64,000 bases of DNA from Humulus lupulus (Eukaryota > Streptophyta > Magnoliopsida > Rosales > Cannabaceae): contig NC_084801.1 in the NCBI RefSeq assembly GCF_963169125.1, positions 113,983,061-114,047,060 on the forward strand. The letters run 5' to 3'. The notes under the pieces are model-generated. The model was not told the DNA's origin and ran no database searches. It saw only the letters and a list, made by a program, of their open reading frames with translations. Positions within the stretch are counted from its first letter, which is position 1, and each line of letters opens with the position of its first letter. This document shows positions 35,660 through 46,941 of the stretch, in pieces. Position numbers and translations under genes: made by a program.

Positions 35660-38600
35660 ATGCGTGGCAGAAAAGGAAAAGACACACTTGTTCCTCTCAA
35701 TCCCGAGATTGAAAAGTCTTGCAATCAAATCAGAAAGAACAAGAGAGAGGGCCAGAATTCTGTGAAGATGGCCCAGAATGACAGGGATGGCAGGAATGTT
35801 CTAAATCCAGGAGTTGTACAAGGGGTTCAGGCTCAGACCAATGCTGAGAGGAGCCTGAGAGATTATGTGCTACCCACTCTGACAGGAGTACAAAATAGTA
35901 TATGCCCACCAGTTGTAGAGGCCAACAACTTCGAAATCAAGCCTGCTATTTTACAAATGGTGCAGTCCTCTGTGCAATTCAATGGGTTGCCCTCTGAAGA
36001 TCCTCACACCCATTTGTCCAACTTTCTGGAGTTGTGTGGAACCTTCAAATATAATGGGGTGAGTGATGACGCAATCAAGCTTAGGCTCTTCCCATTTTCT
36101 CTAAGGGACAGAGCTAAAAGTTGGCTGAACTCTCTGCAGCCAAATTCTATTGTCACCTGGCAGGATCTAGCTCAGAAATTTTTGTCTAAATTCTTCCCTC
36201 CGTCCAAAGCTACTAAATTGAGGGGAGAGATAAATAACTTTTGCCAGAATGACAGAGAGTCACTGTATGAAGCTTGGGAACAGTTTAAGGAACTCCTGAG
36301 AAGATGTCCTCATCATGGCATTGAACAGTGGATGCTAGTACAGAATTTCTACAATGGATTATGTCCTACAACCAGAACCATTATTGATGCTGCAGCAGGT
36401 GGCACTTTTATGAGCAAGAGCGCAACTGGTGCTTATGAGCTACTAGAGGACATGGCCACAAACAATCATCAATGGTCTGAGGAAAGATCATCAGGAGTTA
36501 GGAAGGTAGCAGGGGTGCATGAGCTGGATGCAATCACTGCTCTAACAGCGCAAGTAGCCTCTCTGACAAAGCAGTTACAACAGAGCAGTGTATCTGCTAA
36601 TACGGTTCAGATGGCAGTGAGGTGTGAAATGTGTGGTGGTGCTCATTCTGTCGATCAGTGCCCTATCTGTATGAATAATAACACCCCAATGGATCATGCT
36701 CAAGTTCAAGAGATGGGAAACTTTCAAAGGCCGCTCAATAATCCATTCTCCAACAACTACAATCCTGGGTGGCAAAATCATCCCAATTTTTCGTGGAAGA
36801 ATAATCAAGGCCAACAACCTCAGTTTCAGGGCCAATTTCAAAATAACATGCCTCAGCCACCTATGAATCAAGCTTCATCATCACATCAGCTTAGGCCTCA
36901 ACAATCAATGCCTCAACCTGAGAGGCCTAATGAACTGCAAGCTGCCTTGTTGACTCTTACTAATACTCAGACTCAATTTATGACTGAGACCAGATCCTCT
37001 ATTCGAAACCTTGAGACACAGGTTGGGCAGTTGGCCAATATGCTCAATAACAGACCCCAGGGAAACTTGCCTAGTAACACTGAAGTCAACCCCAAGGAGC
37101 AAGTTCAGGCAAATACTCTGAGGAGTGGGAAGCAAACTGAGCATCCTAGACCTCTACAGGCAGTGGTTCAGAATAAAGAGATGGGTGAACAGTCCGGTTC
37201 AGAAAGGGTTACTGAAGACCGTCAATAGTCAGAACAGAGTCCGCCAGTTGTTATTGAACAGCCAGTTAGAGTTCCATACCCTCAGAGGCTTAGAAAGACT
37301 ACACTTGATAAACAGTTTTCTAAGTTTCTTGAGGTGTTTAAAAAGCTGCACATAAACATTCCTTTTGCTGAGGCCTTGGAGCAGATGCCCAGTTATGTTA
37401 AGTTCATGAAGGAGATTCTGTCAAAGAAAAGGAGAATGGAGGACTATGAGACTGTAGCACTCACTGAAGAGTGCAGTGCGATTTTACAAAGGAAGCTACC
37501 CCAAAAGCTGAGAGATCCGGGGAGTTTCACTATACCTTGCACCATTGGCAAGTTTGAATGTAAGCACGCCTTATGTGATATGGGGGCAAGTATCAATCTG
37601 ATGCCCTTATCTGTGTTTAAAAGACTTGGTTTGGGGGAGGCAAAACCAACAACTGTCACTTTACAGCTCGCAGACCGATCGTTAACACATCCACGAGGTA
37701 TTATTGAGGATGTTCTTGTGAAGGTGGATAAGTTCATATTTCCAGCTGACTTTATTGTTCTGGACATGGAGGAGGACACAGATGTCCCGATTATTCTCGG
37801 TAGGCCATTTCTAGCCACAGGCCAAGCTCTTATTGATGTTCACAAAGGAGAGCTTAAGCTTAGAGTTCAAGGAGATGAGGTGGTCTTTAATGTCTTCAAG
37901 TCTATGAAGTATCCGGTGGCTAGTGACAGTTGCTTTAGTGTGGATGTGATAGAAAAGGCAATCTCCAAGAGAAGGGTGAGCAGTGATGCCTTAGAGGCAG
38001 TATTATTGGGTGATGAGGGCGATGATGATGATGATGCTGAGATCAGAGAATGTGTAAACTGGATCAACTCATTCTTACCATATTGGAAGAAGTTTCAAGA
38101 ACTAGCAGATGTGACTGATAAACCGCTAACCTCCATTCAGCAACCACCGCAGTTGGAATTAAAGGTCCTTCCAGATCACTTGCGCTATGCTTATCTGGGA
38201 GAGAATGAAACTTTACCTGTCATTGTGTCAGCTGACCTGTCAAAGGTAGAATTGGAGAAACTGTTGAGGGTTCTAAGGGAGCATAAATTGGCCATTGGGT
38301 GGACTTTGGCAGATATTAGAGGAATCAGCCCATCGACAGTGATGCATAAAATTTTGTTGGAGGAGAATAGCAAGCCATCCATAGAGGCCCAAAGAAGACT
38401 CAATCCAGCTATGAAGGAAGTAGTGTTGGAGGAAATTCTTAAATGGTTGGATGTTGGGGTAATTTACCCAATCTCTGATAGTGCATGGGTGAGCCCTGTG
38501 CAAGTGGTACCTAAGAAGGGTGGAATGACAGTGGTGAAAAATGAGAACAATGAACTCATTCCAACCAGAACTGTAACGGGGTGGCGGATTTGTATAGACT

Positions 38601-41056
38601 ACCGCAAGCTCAATAAGGCCACAAGGAAGGATCATTTTCCTTTGACCTTCCTTGATCAGATGCTTGACAGATTGGCAGGCCATAGCTACTACTGTTTCTT
38701 GGATGGGTATTCTGGGTATCATCAGATCGCTATTGCACCAGAGGATCAAGAGAAAACAACATTTACATGTCCTTATGGCACATTTTCTTTCAGGAGAATG
38801 CCATTTGGACTATGCAATGCCCCTGCAACATTTCAATGGTGCATGATGGCCATATTTTCAGACATGGTAGACCTGTGTATTGAGATATTCATGGATGATT
38901 TCTCTGTTTTTGGCTCATCATTCGACCTCTGTTTGGGTCACTTGGAGAACGTGTTGCGTCGTTGTGAGATGGAAAATCTGGTGTTGAATTGGGAGAAATG
39001 CCATTTTATGGTGAAAGAGGGGATTGTTCTTGGCCATAAAATTTCAAGTGAGGGAATTGAGGTAGATAGAGCAAAAATTTCTACCATTGAAAAGCTGCCT
39101 CCACCAGTTTCAGTCAAAGGAGTTAGAAGTTTTCTTGGTCACGCTGGGTTCTATCGAAGATTCATCAAAGATTTCTCAAAGGTTTCCAAGCCTCTCTCGA
39201 ATCTGCTTATGAATGGAGTTGTCTTTGATTTTAATGACGAATGTTTGAGGGCGATCAATTTCTTGAAAGAAAAGCTTATTTCTGCTCCAATTGTGATAGC
39301 TCCGAATTGGGAATTTCCTTTTGAGTTGATGTGTGATGCCAGTGATTATGCAGTGGGGGCAGTTCTGGGACAGCGGATTGACAAGGTATTCAGGTCTATT
39401 TACTATGCTAGTCAGACTCTAAATGATGCTCAGCTGAATTATGGCACTACAGAAAAAGAGTTGCTAGCTATTGTGTTTGCTTGTGATAAATTCCGACCAT
39501 ATCTTATTGGTAACAAAGTGATTGTCTACACTGATCACTCTGCCATTAAATATTTGATGGCAAAGAAAGATGCCAAGCCCCGCCTGATTAGATGGATTCT
39601 TTTGCTTCAAGAATTTGACTTGGAGATTCGTGACAAGAAGGGCAGCGAGAATGTGGTGGCGGATCATCTCTCTAGACTTGAGTTGGAGGAGACTGAAAAT
39701 AAGAAAGCAGTGCAAATCAATGATCACTTTCCTGATGAGCAGTTGTTTAGGGTAAGTGAGACTTTAGCTGTCCCTTGGTTTGCAGACATAGTGAACTTCT
39801 TGGTTGCAAAAATTGTGCCTCCTGAAATGTCAAAGCAGCAATTAAAGAAATTCTTTTCTGAGGTGAAACACTACTATTGGGAGGAACCTATTCTCTATAG
39901 GCACTGTGTTGATCAGATTATCAGAAGGTGTGTTCCTGAAGAAGAGATGCAGTCCATTCTTAATCACTGTCATACTCAACAATGTGGAGGGCACTTTGGA
40001 GCATCAAGAACAGCGGCCAAGGTATTACAAAGTGGTTTCTATTGGCCTTCATTATTCAAGGATGCCAATGTTTTTGTAAAAGCCTGTGATAGGTGTCAGC
40101 GAACTGGTAATATCTCAAGGAGAAATGAAATGCCTTTACAGGGGATTCTTGAGGTGGAATTGTTTGATGTATGGGGCATCGATTTCATGGGGCCTTTTCC
40201 ACCATCTTACAACAATGAGTATATTTTATTGGCAGTGGATTATGTATCCAAATGAGTAGAGGCTGCAGCAACTAGAGCCAATGACGGTAAAACTGTGCTT
40301 AATTTTCTGCATAAACATATTTTTACTAGATTTGGCACTCCCCGAGCTCTGATTAGCGATGAAGGGAAACACTTTGTGAATAAGCAACTGGATGCATTGT
40401 TGGCTCGTTATGGAGTTTATCACCGAAAATCTTTGCCTTACCATCCTCAATCAAATGGGCAAGCTGAAGTTTCAAACAGAGAAATAAAAAGCATCCTTGA
40501 GAAGACCGTTGACAGTTCAAGGAAAAATTGGTCGAAAAAGTTAGATGATGCGATTTGGGCTTACAGAACTGCATTCAAAACACCAATAGGCATGTCTCCT
40601 TACATGTTGGTGTTTGGTAAAGCATGTCATCTACCAGTTGAATTGGAACATAGGGCATTCAGGGCTATGAAAAAGTTGAATTTTGATTGGAGTGCCGCTA
40701 GTGAACGAAGGCTGTTGCAACTGAATGAACTTGACGAGTTCAGAAATGAGGCTTATGAGAACGCCAAGATTTATAAAGAAAGAACAAAGGCTTGGCATGA
40801 CAAGAGTTTAATCAGAAAAGAGTTCCAACCAGGGCAGCAGGTACTTCTGTTCAATTCAAGACTGCGACTGTTTCCTGGCAAATTGAAGTCAAGATGGTCA
40901 GGGCCATTTACTATTGTTCAAGTTTTTCCATATGGTTCTGTAGAATTTCGGGGCAACTCCGGTGATTCCTTTAAAGTCAATGGTCAGAGATTGAAGCCAT
41001 ACTTGGGTGGTAGTTTTGATCAAGCGAAGTCTCTCCTCCTTCTGAAGCCTCTCTGA
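35660..41056 (+). pseudogene. Athila-D gag-pol, one frame with two stop codons
   Basis: The start is ATG 35660 ([14 protein letters not shown]). One reading frame to 41056 is broken only by TAG at 37226 and TGA at 40253. Gag: [17 protein letters not shown] (35985), a CCHC-like [13 protein letters not shown] near 36624, and a glutamine/asparagine-rich stretch (36700-36930). Protease: CDMGASINLMP near 37573. RT: DYRKLNKATRKDHFPL (38600), GYSGYHQIAIAPEDQ (38705), active site FMDDFSVFG near 38890. RNase H: CDASDYAVGAVLGQ (39330), YTDHSAIKYL (39528). Integrase: HCHTQQCGGHFGAS, CDRCQ (40085), WGIDFMGPFPP (40172), then [12 protein letters not shown] (40456). The TGA at 40253 replaces an expected tryptophan. 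Apart from the two stops it looks complete. Confidence 0.93.
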
Positions 41057-41246
41057 AGAGGGGTTCAGCGTCCGGCTAAATGACGTTAACGACAGCGCTT
41101 GTAGGAGGCACCCTATGTTTTACTTGTTATTTATTTTACTTTTGTATTTGTAAACAATGGATATTTGGTTTATTTTTGGACTTTTAGCATCGTGAAAAAC
41201 GTGAAAAATCAAAAAAAAAAAATTTAAAATCAAAAAAATAGGAAAT
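41057..41246 (+). other. Athila-D spacer after pol
   Basis: It holds the segment GCGCTTGTAGGAGGCACCC (41095-41113), a type of sequence I associate with the post-pol region of Athila elements, then an AT-rich stretch with an A run at 41210-41221. Confidence 0.5.
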
Positions 41247-41480
41247 CCTTAAGGGCCGCGGCATTGCCATATGATGCCGCGGCATTGGGGGTTCCAGAGG
41301 CCCATGGATTTTTTAAGTATAGGGGCGAGCCGCGGCATGGATCAGGAGGGCCGCGGCATTGAACCCCAGTTTTCCCAGAAAATCGAGGCGGGCCGCGGCA
41401 TAGGTATCAGAGGGCCGCGGCATTATACCCTGGAAATTTTATGCGGGCCGCGGCATGGTCAAAGTAATGCCGCGGCCCGA
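41247..41480 (+). repeat. GC-rich paired-motif module, Athila-D spacer copy
   Basis: CCTTAAGGGCCGCGGCAT opens it. About four unit pairs follow with nearly perfect GGGCCGCGGCAT motifs, ending ATGCCGCGGCCCGA. It is better preserved than the LTR copies. Confidence 0.88.
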
Positions 41481-41880
41481 GTCCGAAATTTGGGATAAAA
41501 AGCCCTAATTTGGCCACATTCTCACTCAATATCACTTTCAGAAACTATTCTCCTACCCAAAACATCTTTTTCTCTCTATCTCTTGAGACTTCCATCAGCC
41601 AAGGAGACAAAAAGAAGAACTTTTGTGCCATTCAAGTAAGTGCATCTTACCTATTCTAGTGCTTTTGATTGGAGAATAGTTTGCATTGTGGTATTTTGGT
41701 TTGCTCTGTGCTTTTCTTGTGAGACGTTTAAGGGGTTGGTCGATTGTTTATCTGGGAATTAGTGTCTGTGCTGTTGATTGTGTTAATCATAAGTTTTGGG
41801 GGAGTGACACCTAAGGAAAATTGTACTCAAGGTCTTGAAAACCTATTTGGGAGTAGTTTGTTCTTGTTTTGAAAGACACT

Positions 41881-43167
41881 ATGGGTCCGAAGAGAAATCC
41901 CCCTAGAGGAACCACCTCAAAGAAAGCCTCCTCATCGCGCACTCAACCACCACCAACACCACCTGCCCCAGCTGATTATGACACAAATTTATTTGTCAAT
42001 AAGGACGCAGCTGATTTATTTAAAAAGATTTATAAGAGATCGGTGGTAAAGGAAAGGGGGTTTGAGCTTAATGAGGCCACTACTGTACAAAACCCTGGTT
42101 ATGACATTATCAAAGCTGAGATAGTGCGCCGTAAGTGGGGTTTCCTTTGTGACTCTACTCATGTGGGCTCAGCCAACTGCTCTCAGTTATATGAATTTTT
42201 TGCCAATTTCTCATTTCAAGATGCAGAACAGAACAATTTTATCAGGGGTAAACTGGTGCCTACAACCTCTTATGCATTTAACCAATTATTGGGCCTTCCC
42301 TCATTGTCTGCACAAGAGGATGAACATTGGCAGTTGGCCCACTTTGAGGAGCTAGACTATGACATTGTGGCTGCCGTTTTGAGTATGGAAGGGGCACGTT
42401 TCAATTATCATAATGGGAAGCCCAAAGAGTTGTGCAGGTGGCAGCTAAACCCAATTGCGAAGGCGTGGGTTTATTTTGTGAGTGCACGTTTACTACCGAC
42501 TTCTCATCTGTCTTCTATTGATAGAGAGCGCTGTTTGTTGGTGTATGCTATCATGACTCAAATGAAAGTTGATGTGGGTCGCATTATTCGTTATAGCATT
42601 CGCAACATCAGCAGATTCAATACTACAGCTGGTGTTGCCCATGGTACCTTCCTCTCGACCCTATGCAACACTTATGAGGTACCAGTCTACAACAGCGATC
42701 TAGTCCGGAGGCCAATGGGGGCAATCAATCAGACTTTGTTTACGGCATTCCCTTCGGCCTCTCTTACGCCGCCTGCCTTTAGCCAGCAAAATAAGCGCAG
42801 TCGGGCTGATGACACAGTGGACATCGATCAAGCTGAGGAGGAGGAAGTAGATGAACCAGGCCCCAATAACCCACCTTCGAATTTGGCAATTGGTGGACCG
42901 ATTGATGAGCATACGCAGCGTACGCATGACCGATTGGATTACCTTATTCAGCAAAATCAATACTTAATCCAATCGAATCATGCGCAAAATCAGCACTATA
43001 ATGACTTCATGGTGCAACAAAATGAGTACGGGCGAGTTCACATTGAGGAGTTGAATGCGTTAGTGACGAGGTGGACTATGAGCTCCGCTGATGAGAATTA
43101 TTTCACTCCTCCGCCCCAGTACACTCCATACCAGTGGCCACCTCTACCACCTCCTCCGCCATACTGA
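41881..43167 (+). CDS. Athila-D second ORF (putative plant transposon protein, env-like position)
   Basis: An intact 428-residue frame from ATG 41881 (MGPKRNPPRGTTSKKASSS), chosen because the frame upstream has no ATG. A basic, serine/proline-rich N-terminus is followed by a globular region (KDAADLFKKIYKRSVVKERG, IVRRKWGFLCDSTHVGS, VPTTSYAFNQLLGLP, WVYFVSARLLPTSHLSSIDR, MKVDVGRIIRYSIRNISRF). An acidic stretch, a glutamine/asparagine-rich segment and a proline-rich C-terminus (PPLPPPPPY) complete it. It matches the kind of ORF Athila elements carry between pol and the 3' LTR. I see no signal peptide or transmembrane helix, so an envelope role is not supported. An NKRSRADD segment may be a nuclear signal. 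Function unknown. Confidence 0.85.
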   Translation: MGPKRNPPRGTTSKKASSSRTQPPPTPPAPADYDTNLFVNKDAADLFKKIYKRSVVKERGFELNEATTVQNPGYDIIKAEIVRRKWGFLCDSTHVGSANCSQLYEFFANFSFQDAEQNNFIRGKLVPTTSYAFNQLLGLPSLSAQEDEHWQLAHFEELDYDIVAAVLSMEGARFNYHNGKPKELCRWQLNPIAKAWVYFVSARLLPTSHLSSIDRERCLLVYAIMTQMKVDVGRIIRYSIRNISRFNTTAGVAHGTFLSTLCNTYEVPVYNSDLVRRPMGAINQTLFTAFPSASLTPPAFSQQNKRSRADDTVDIDQAEEEEVDEPGPNNPPSNLAIGGPIDEHTQRTHDRLDYLIQQNQYLIQSNHAQNQHYNDFMVQQNEYGRVHIEELNALVTRWTMSSADENYFTPPPQYTPYQWPPLPPPPPY

Positions 43168-44501
43168 TGTGGCATCAGGTAAGTTCTCTTTCCTTGTTCT
43201 TTTCTTTATCACATTGGGGACAATGTGCATTTTAAGTTTGTGGGAGAGATTATTTTGTTTTGTTTTGTTTTGTGCGTTGTTTAGTTTAGTGTTTAGTTTG
43301 TTGTGTTATTTTCTGTGTTGTTCAGTGTAACTGTTAAGCCATCATTCTTGTCTGTTGTTGCTTTGTCTTTGCTCGTGAAAAGGAAATTGAATTCAACTGT
43401 GTGCTTGGTTCAATTGTTTTAGAGTTTAATCTAAAAGTTTTGTGGGAAATTTTTAATATGTTTTGAAAATGCAACATTTTGGATTTTATTATATGAGTTT
43501 GACTAGGGTTGGTGGAATGATAATTTGACTTTGATAGAACTTGCATTATTTGGCCTTTGAGGCGAAATCATTGATGACATGTGTTTAGAAAAGTGATTTA
43601 GGCAATTTTATTGGATCGATTGTGCCTTTCAAGCCAACCTTGATTTAATCATCCTTTGTTACCCTTTTTGAGCCTTAAACTTGGTTTTTGTTCTTGATTA
43701 TACTATTTGAGCCTAAATTTCCTAACTTCATTATTTTTGTTTTCCTTTTCCTTTGTTATCATAAGCATATAATTTGTGGGAAAGAAGAATGAAGAATAGT
43801 ACGGATTTGGTATGATTGGAATGTAGTATGATTGTACAAAAAGAAGAGAGAGAGAAGTCTTTGAAAAAAAAAAAAAAGAATCACTTTGTCACACTCCTTG
43901 ATTATGTAGATATAGAAAATCTTAAGTTTGGGGGAGTGTGATATTTAAAAAAAAATAAAAAAAAAATAAGAAAATGATGAAAGTGTTGTAATCTCTCTCT
44001 CTAATTGAATAAAATGGTGATTTTTGGTGTGGTGAAGAGAAATTTGGCTGGTTTCAAGGTTTTTATGCTTATGGTAATGATTGAGCCTAAATGACAATTT
44101 TATCTACCCTTGCCTAAGCCTAACGTTATAACCTGTGAAAGTCCTTTTGATTTCGAAACACGTGTTGTTGACATTAGTGGAGAAGGTCAAGTAATGCAAG
44201 CATATTGTAGAGTTGGTTTGTGGAATTGTCTGGAATGAGTTGAGCATATATGATAGAATCCAAGTGTTTTAGTCATTTTCATGATATATTATTGATTTCC
44301 CTAATTGAACTATACAAATTGGACTTTAAGGCAATTGAGCTGAAATTCTGGTTATAAATATTGCAATTGAGATTTCATGAGTTTTGGCAAAGCAGTGTAG
44401 ATGGTAATGATGGTTTAGCTTGTTCGTTTATGTTTGTTTCTTTTTGTTAGTTTAACTTGGTCTTTACTCGAGGGCGAGTAAAGGTTAAGTTTGGGGGAGT
44501 T
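43168..44501 (+). other. Athila-D 3' noncoding region with polypurine tracts
   Basis: AT-rich and free of genes. AGTTTGGGGGAGT occurs at 43924-43936 and again right before the 3' LTR (44489-44501), where it is the functional polypurine tract. A variant is at 41792-41804. A poly-A-like run with agagaga sits at 43845-43880. Confidence 0.75.
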
Positions 44502-45873
44502 TGTTGAGTCTAGTTTTTGTTATGTTTTGGTGATGTTTTTAGTAGTCTTTTATTTCGTTTTTCTTTCATTTAGTGCGGGTTTATGCTTTGTTTGTTTGTC
44601 TTTGTGAATATCAGGAAGAATTGAGCATGTGGAAGAAAATGCCAAAGAAAGGGAAGAAATAATCAAGTTTTTCATCATATTTTGATAAAGAATGGTTCTC
44701 AACACAATTTGGAAGTGTTGGTGAAATTTTGGGATGAAAACTTGAAGAATTGAGAAATTCCTTAAGAGCCACGGCATGAGCAAAGTGGAGCCACGGCTAG
44801 GGGGAGAAACAGAAGCATTGTTTTTTAGGACATCCTCGGGCCGCGGCATAGCTATAGAGAGCCGCGGCATAGATGGGCATTTTGCCCAGAACTCGTTGAT
44901 GCGGGCCGCGGCATGGCTTCAGAGGGCCGTGGCATGGAAAGGGCTTTTTGCCCAGGAATTTGGACACGGGCCGCGGCATAGTGTATGTAAAGCCGCGGCC
45001 CGCCTCTTTAAAATTTGAAACCTTAGGTTTTAACTTGGCGAAAAAGAAGAAAGAAGACACGTACGGATTGTGGATAATGCTGGTTTTGAAGGCTGAAGAC
45101 CTAGAGTATTTTTACATGTTTTTCTTCTTCTTCCTGATGTTATCTTTAATTTTTGTTGTGATTAGCATTATGATTATGAACTAATTTTCTGTTTAGGATG
45201 TTTAATTGAATCACTTGAATCCCTGTTATGAACTAATGCAATTTTAATGTTCTTCTTCTTTAATCTTCTTCAATTCCATATAATCTGTTCTTTTAAATTG
45301 ATTATTGATTGGCCATCTTTAGTCATTTACATATGTTTTTAAGTCAAAATCTGAGAAGTGAGATTTAATTCTGCTGTGGTTATATTGGACATAATTCTAA
45401 TTTAGAACGAAAGTATCTGAATTAATTGTGTAACTGTTATTAAGTTGATTGAGATTAATGCTACCTGCGTGGTTCAATTTACCATAGAAATATAGGAAAT
45501 TGTCATCTAGGTTGAGTTTATAATTCATAGTATGATTATAGGCTGCTTTATCGACTTGTTAATTGAATTAGGTCAAAAGAAGAAGAATTCACACTTTGCA
45601 TTAGGGAATAATAGGGAGGATAGTTGATGAGATTGAATATCCTAATTGTTTCTCAGTGATTAAATTAAAAGTTTTTCCATTAGTTGTTATTCTATTCAAT
45701 TTTCAATTATTGTTTCTGCAATTTATAAAAATCAAGAATTTCAATTTATCAAATAGAACAAGAAATTAATTGACTGGTAATTGATAACTCAGTCCTTGAG
45801 GACGATACTTGGTTTTACCATTTTATTACGAGTTTGCGACTGTGTGCACTTGCATAGCAAAAATATCGCTACA
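44502..45873 (+). repeat. 3' LTR of Athila-D
   Basis: Same length as the 5' LTR (1,372 bp), ending ATCGCTACA. It includes the GC-rich module at 44760-45003. Confidence 0.94.
44760..45003 (+). repeat. GC-rich paired-motif module, Athila-D 3' LTR
   Basis: Same units as 34406-34648. The two LTR copies differ mostly by C/T and G/A changes inside the CCGCGG cores. Confidence 0.85.
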
Positions 45874-45878
45874 CCTGT

Positions 45879-46251
45879 CGAATTAGATCCCCCCTCACAT
45901 TAACGTCTAACATACGACCAGGACCAGAACAGCCAACTGATGATGGAATCCCTAGACTCGATTGACGAAATACGGGAGAAGGCCCAACTCCGAGTTGCTG
46001 CATACCAACAAAAAGTCGCCCGGTACTTTAACTCCAAAGTTAAAGAAAGAAAATTTAACGTCGGCGACTTGGTGCTACGACGATTTTTCTTAAATACCCG
46101 CGACCCTACTGCTAGAGTGCTCGGACGTAATTGGGAAGGACCTTACCAAATTGAAGAAGTCCTTCATCCGGGCACCTACAAACTTGCACGCTTAAACGGA
46201 GATCTCGTTCTGCGTTATTGGAATGGAGAACACCTGCGCAAGTATTATTAG
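45879..46251 (+). pseudogene. Tat-B integrase, C-terminal part
   Basis: The continuation of the gene cut at 34147. It contains VAAYQQKVARYFNSKVKER, FNVGDLVLRR (46055) and WEGPYQIEEVLHPGTYKLAR, and ends WNGEHLRKYY before TAG/TAA at 46249-46254. It matches the end of the Tat-A integrase. The frame here is open. Confidence 0.9.
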
Positions 46252-46941
46252 TAAACAGTTCTTCTTAAAGGACTGGCTTGTATTAATTTTTCTTTTTACA
46301 AGTTTAGCAAAGAGGGTTAGCCACGCTATATGGCTAATCACTCGTATATGTAAGATTGTATTTCAGAATCACTCGTAAAGACATGTTTAGTCCATTTTTA
46401 ATACGAGATTATAAGGGACTGTGCGCAGCCAGTCATTCTTGCCAACCTTTGTGAATTTATATTTACAAGTATTTGTTCATTACATGTGTTGTTTTGCTGT
46501 ATTACAAGTATTATTTTTTACCCGAGCAGAAATGTTCGAACAGGTCGTGGTCAAGGCAAGTAACCAAGGGCCTAAAGCTCCTCGATCACTTGGGGGGCAT
46601 ATAAGGCACATCGATAGCAAAGCATACCGTGAGGTATGTAAACACATGAAAAAAATGAGTGAAAGCATGCTGAGGTACTTAGAGTATTTTTCAAAATTTA
46701 TATTTTGTTAAATCATGCAAAAGTACTATGCTAAGTTCGGTCATACGGACAAATGTTATAATAAATGAAAATGTTATAGCATCATGCAATCTTTTACACC
46801 GCAAGCATCACTGCTTGGATGTAATTATTCAAGTAAAAGAAAAAGATTTACTGACCGTGCAGCAAAGTTTAAAATGAAAATATTGTCCTTACATCACGAC
46901 CCGTGGGTCATGTAGTCAAAAGAAAAAATAAATGAAAAAGC
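46252..46941. other. Tat-B spacer between pol and the antisense gene
   Basis: No convincing gene. It lies between the converging 3' ends of pol (plus) and the antisense gene (minus). Confidence 0.6.

Larger units (their letters stand above)
34148..45873 (+). mobile_element. Athila-D: Athila-type gypsy element inside Tat-B integrase
   Basis: 11.7 kb with equal 1,372-bp LTRs (34148-35519, 44502-45873) and target duplication CCTGT. It has the diagnostic Athila primer site, one gag-pol frame, a second intact ORF in the env-like position and a polypurine tract. By eye the LTRs differ at about 19 positions (about 1.4%), the lowest of the set, in line with it being the innermost insertion. Confidence 0.95.

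Noticed and set aside
38191..38749. Minus-strand ORFs inside Athila-D pol
   Set aside because: Shadows of the long plus-strand gag-pol frame with its clear RT motifs.
41881..43167. Envelope glycoprotein reading of the Athila second ORF
   Set aside because: No signal peptide, transmembrane helix or N-glycosylated cysteine-rich ectodomain is visible. Only the position is env-like.
46421..46711. Plus-strand ORF downstream of Tat-B pol
   Set aside because: Short, no domain match and no counterpart in Tat-A. Treated as spacer.
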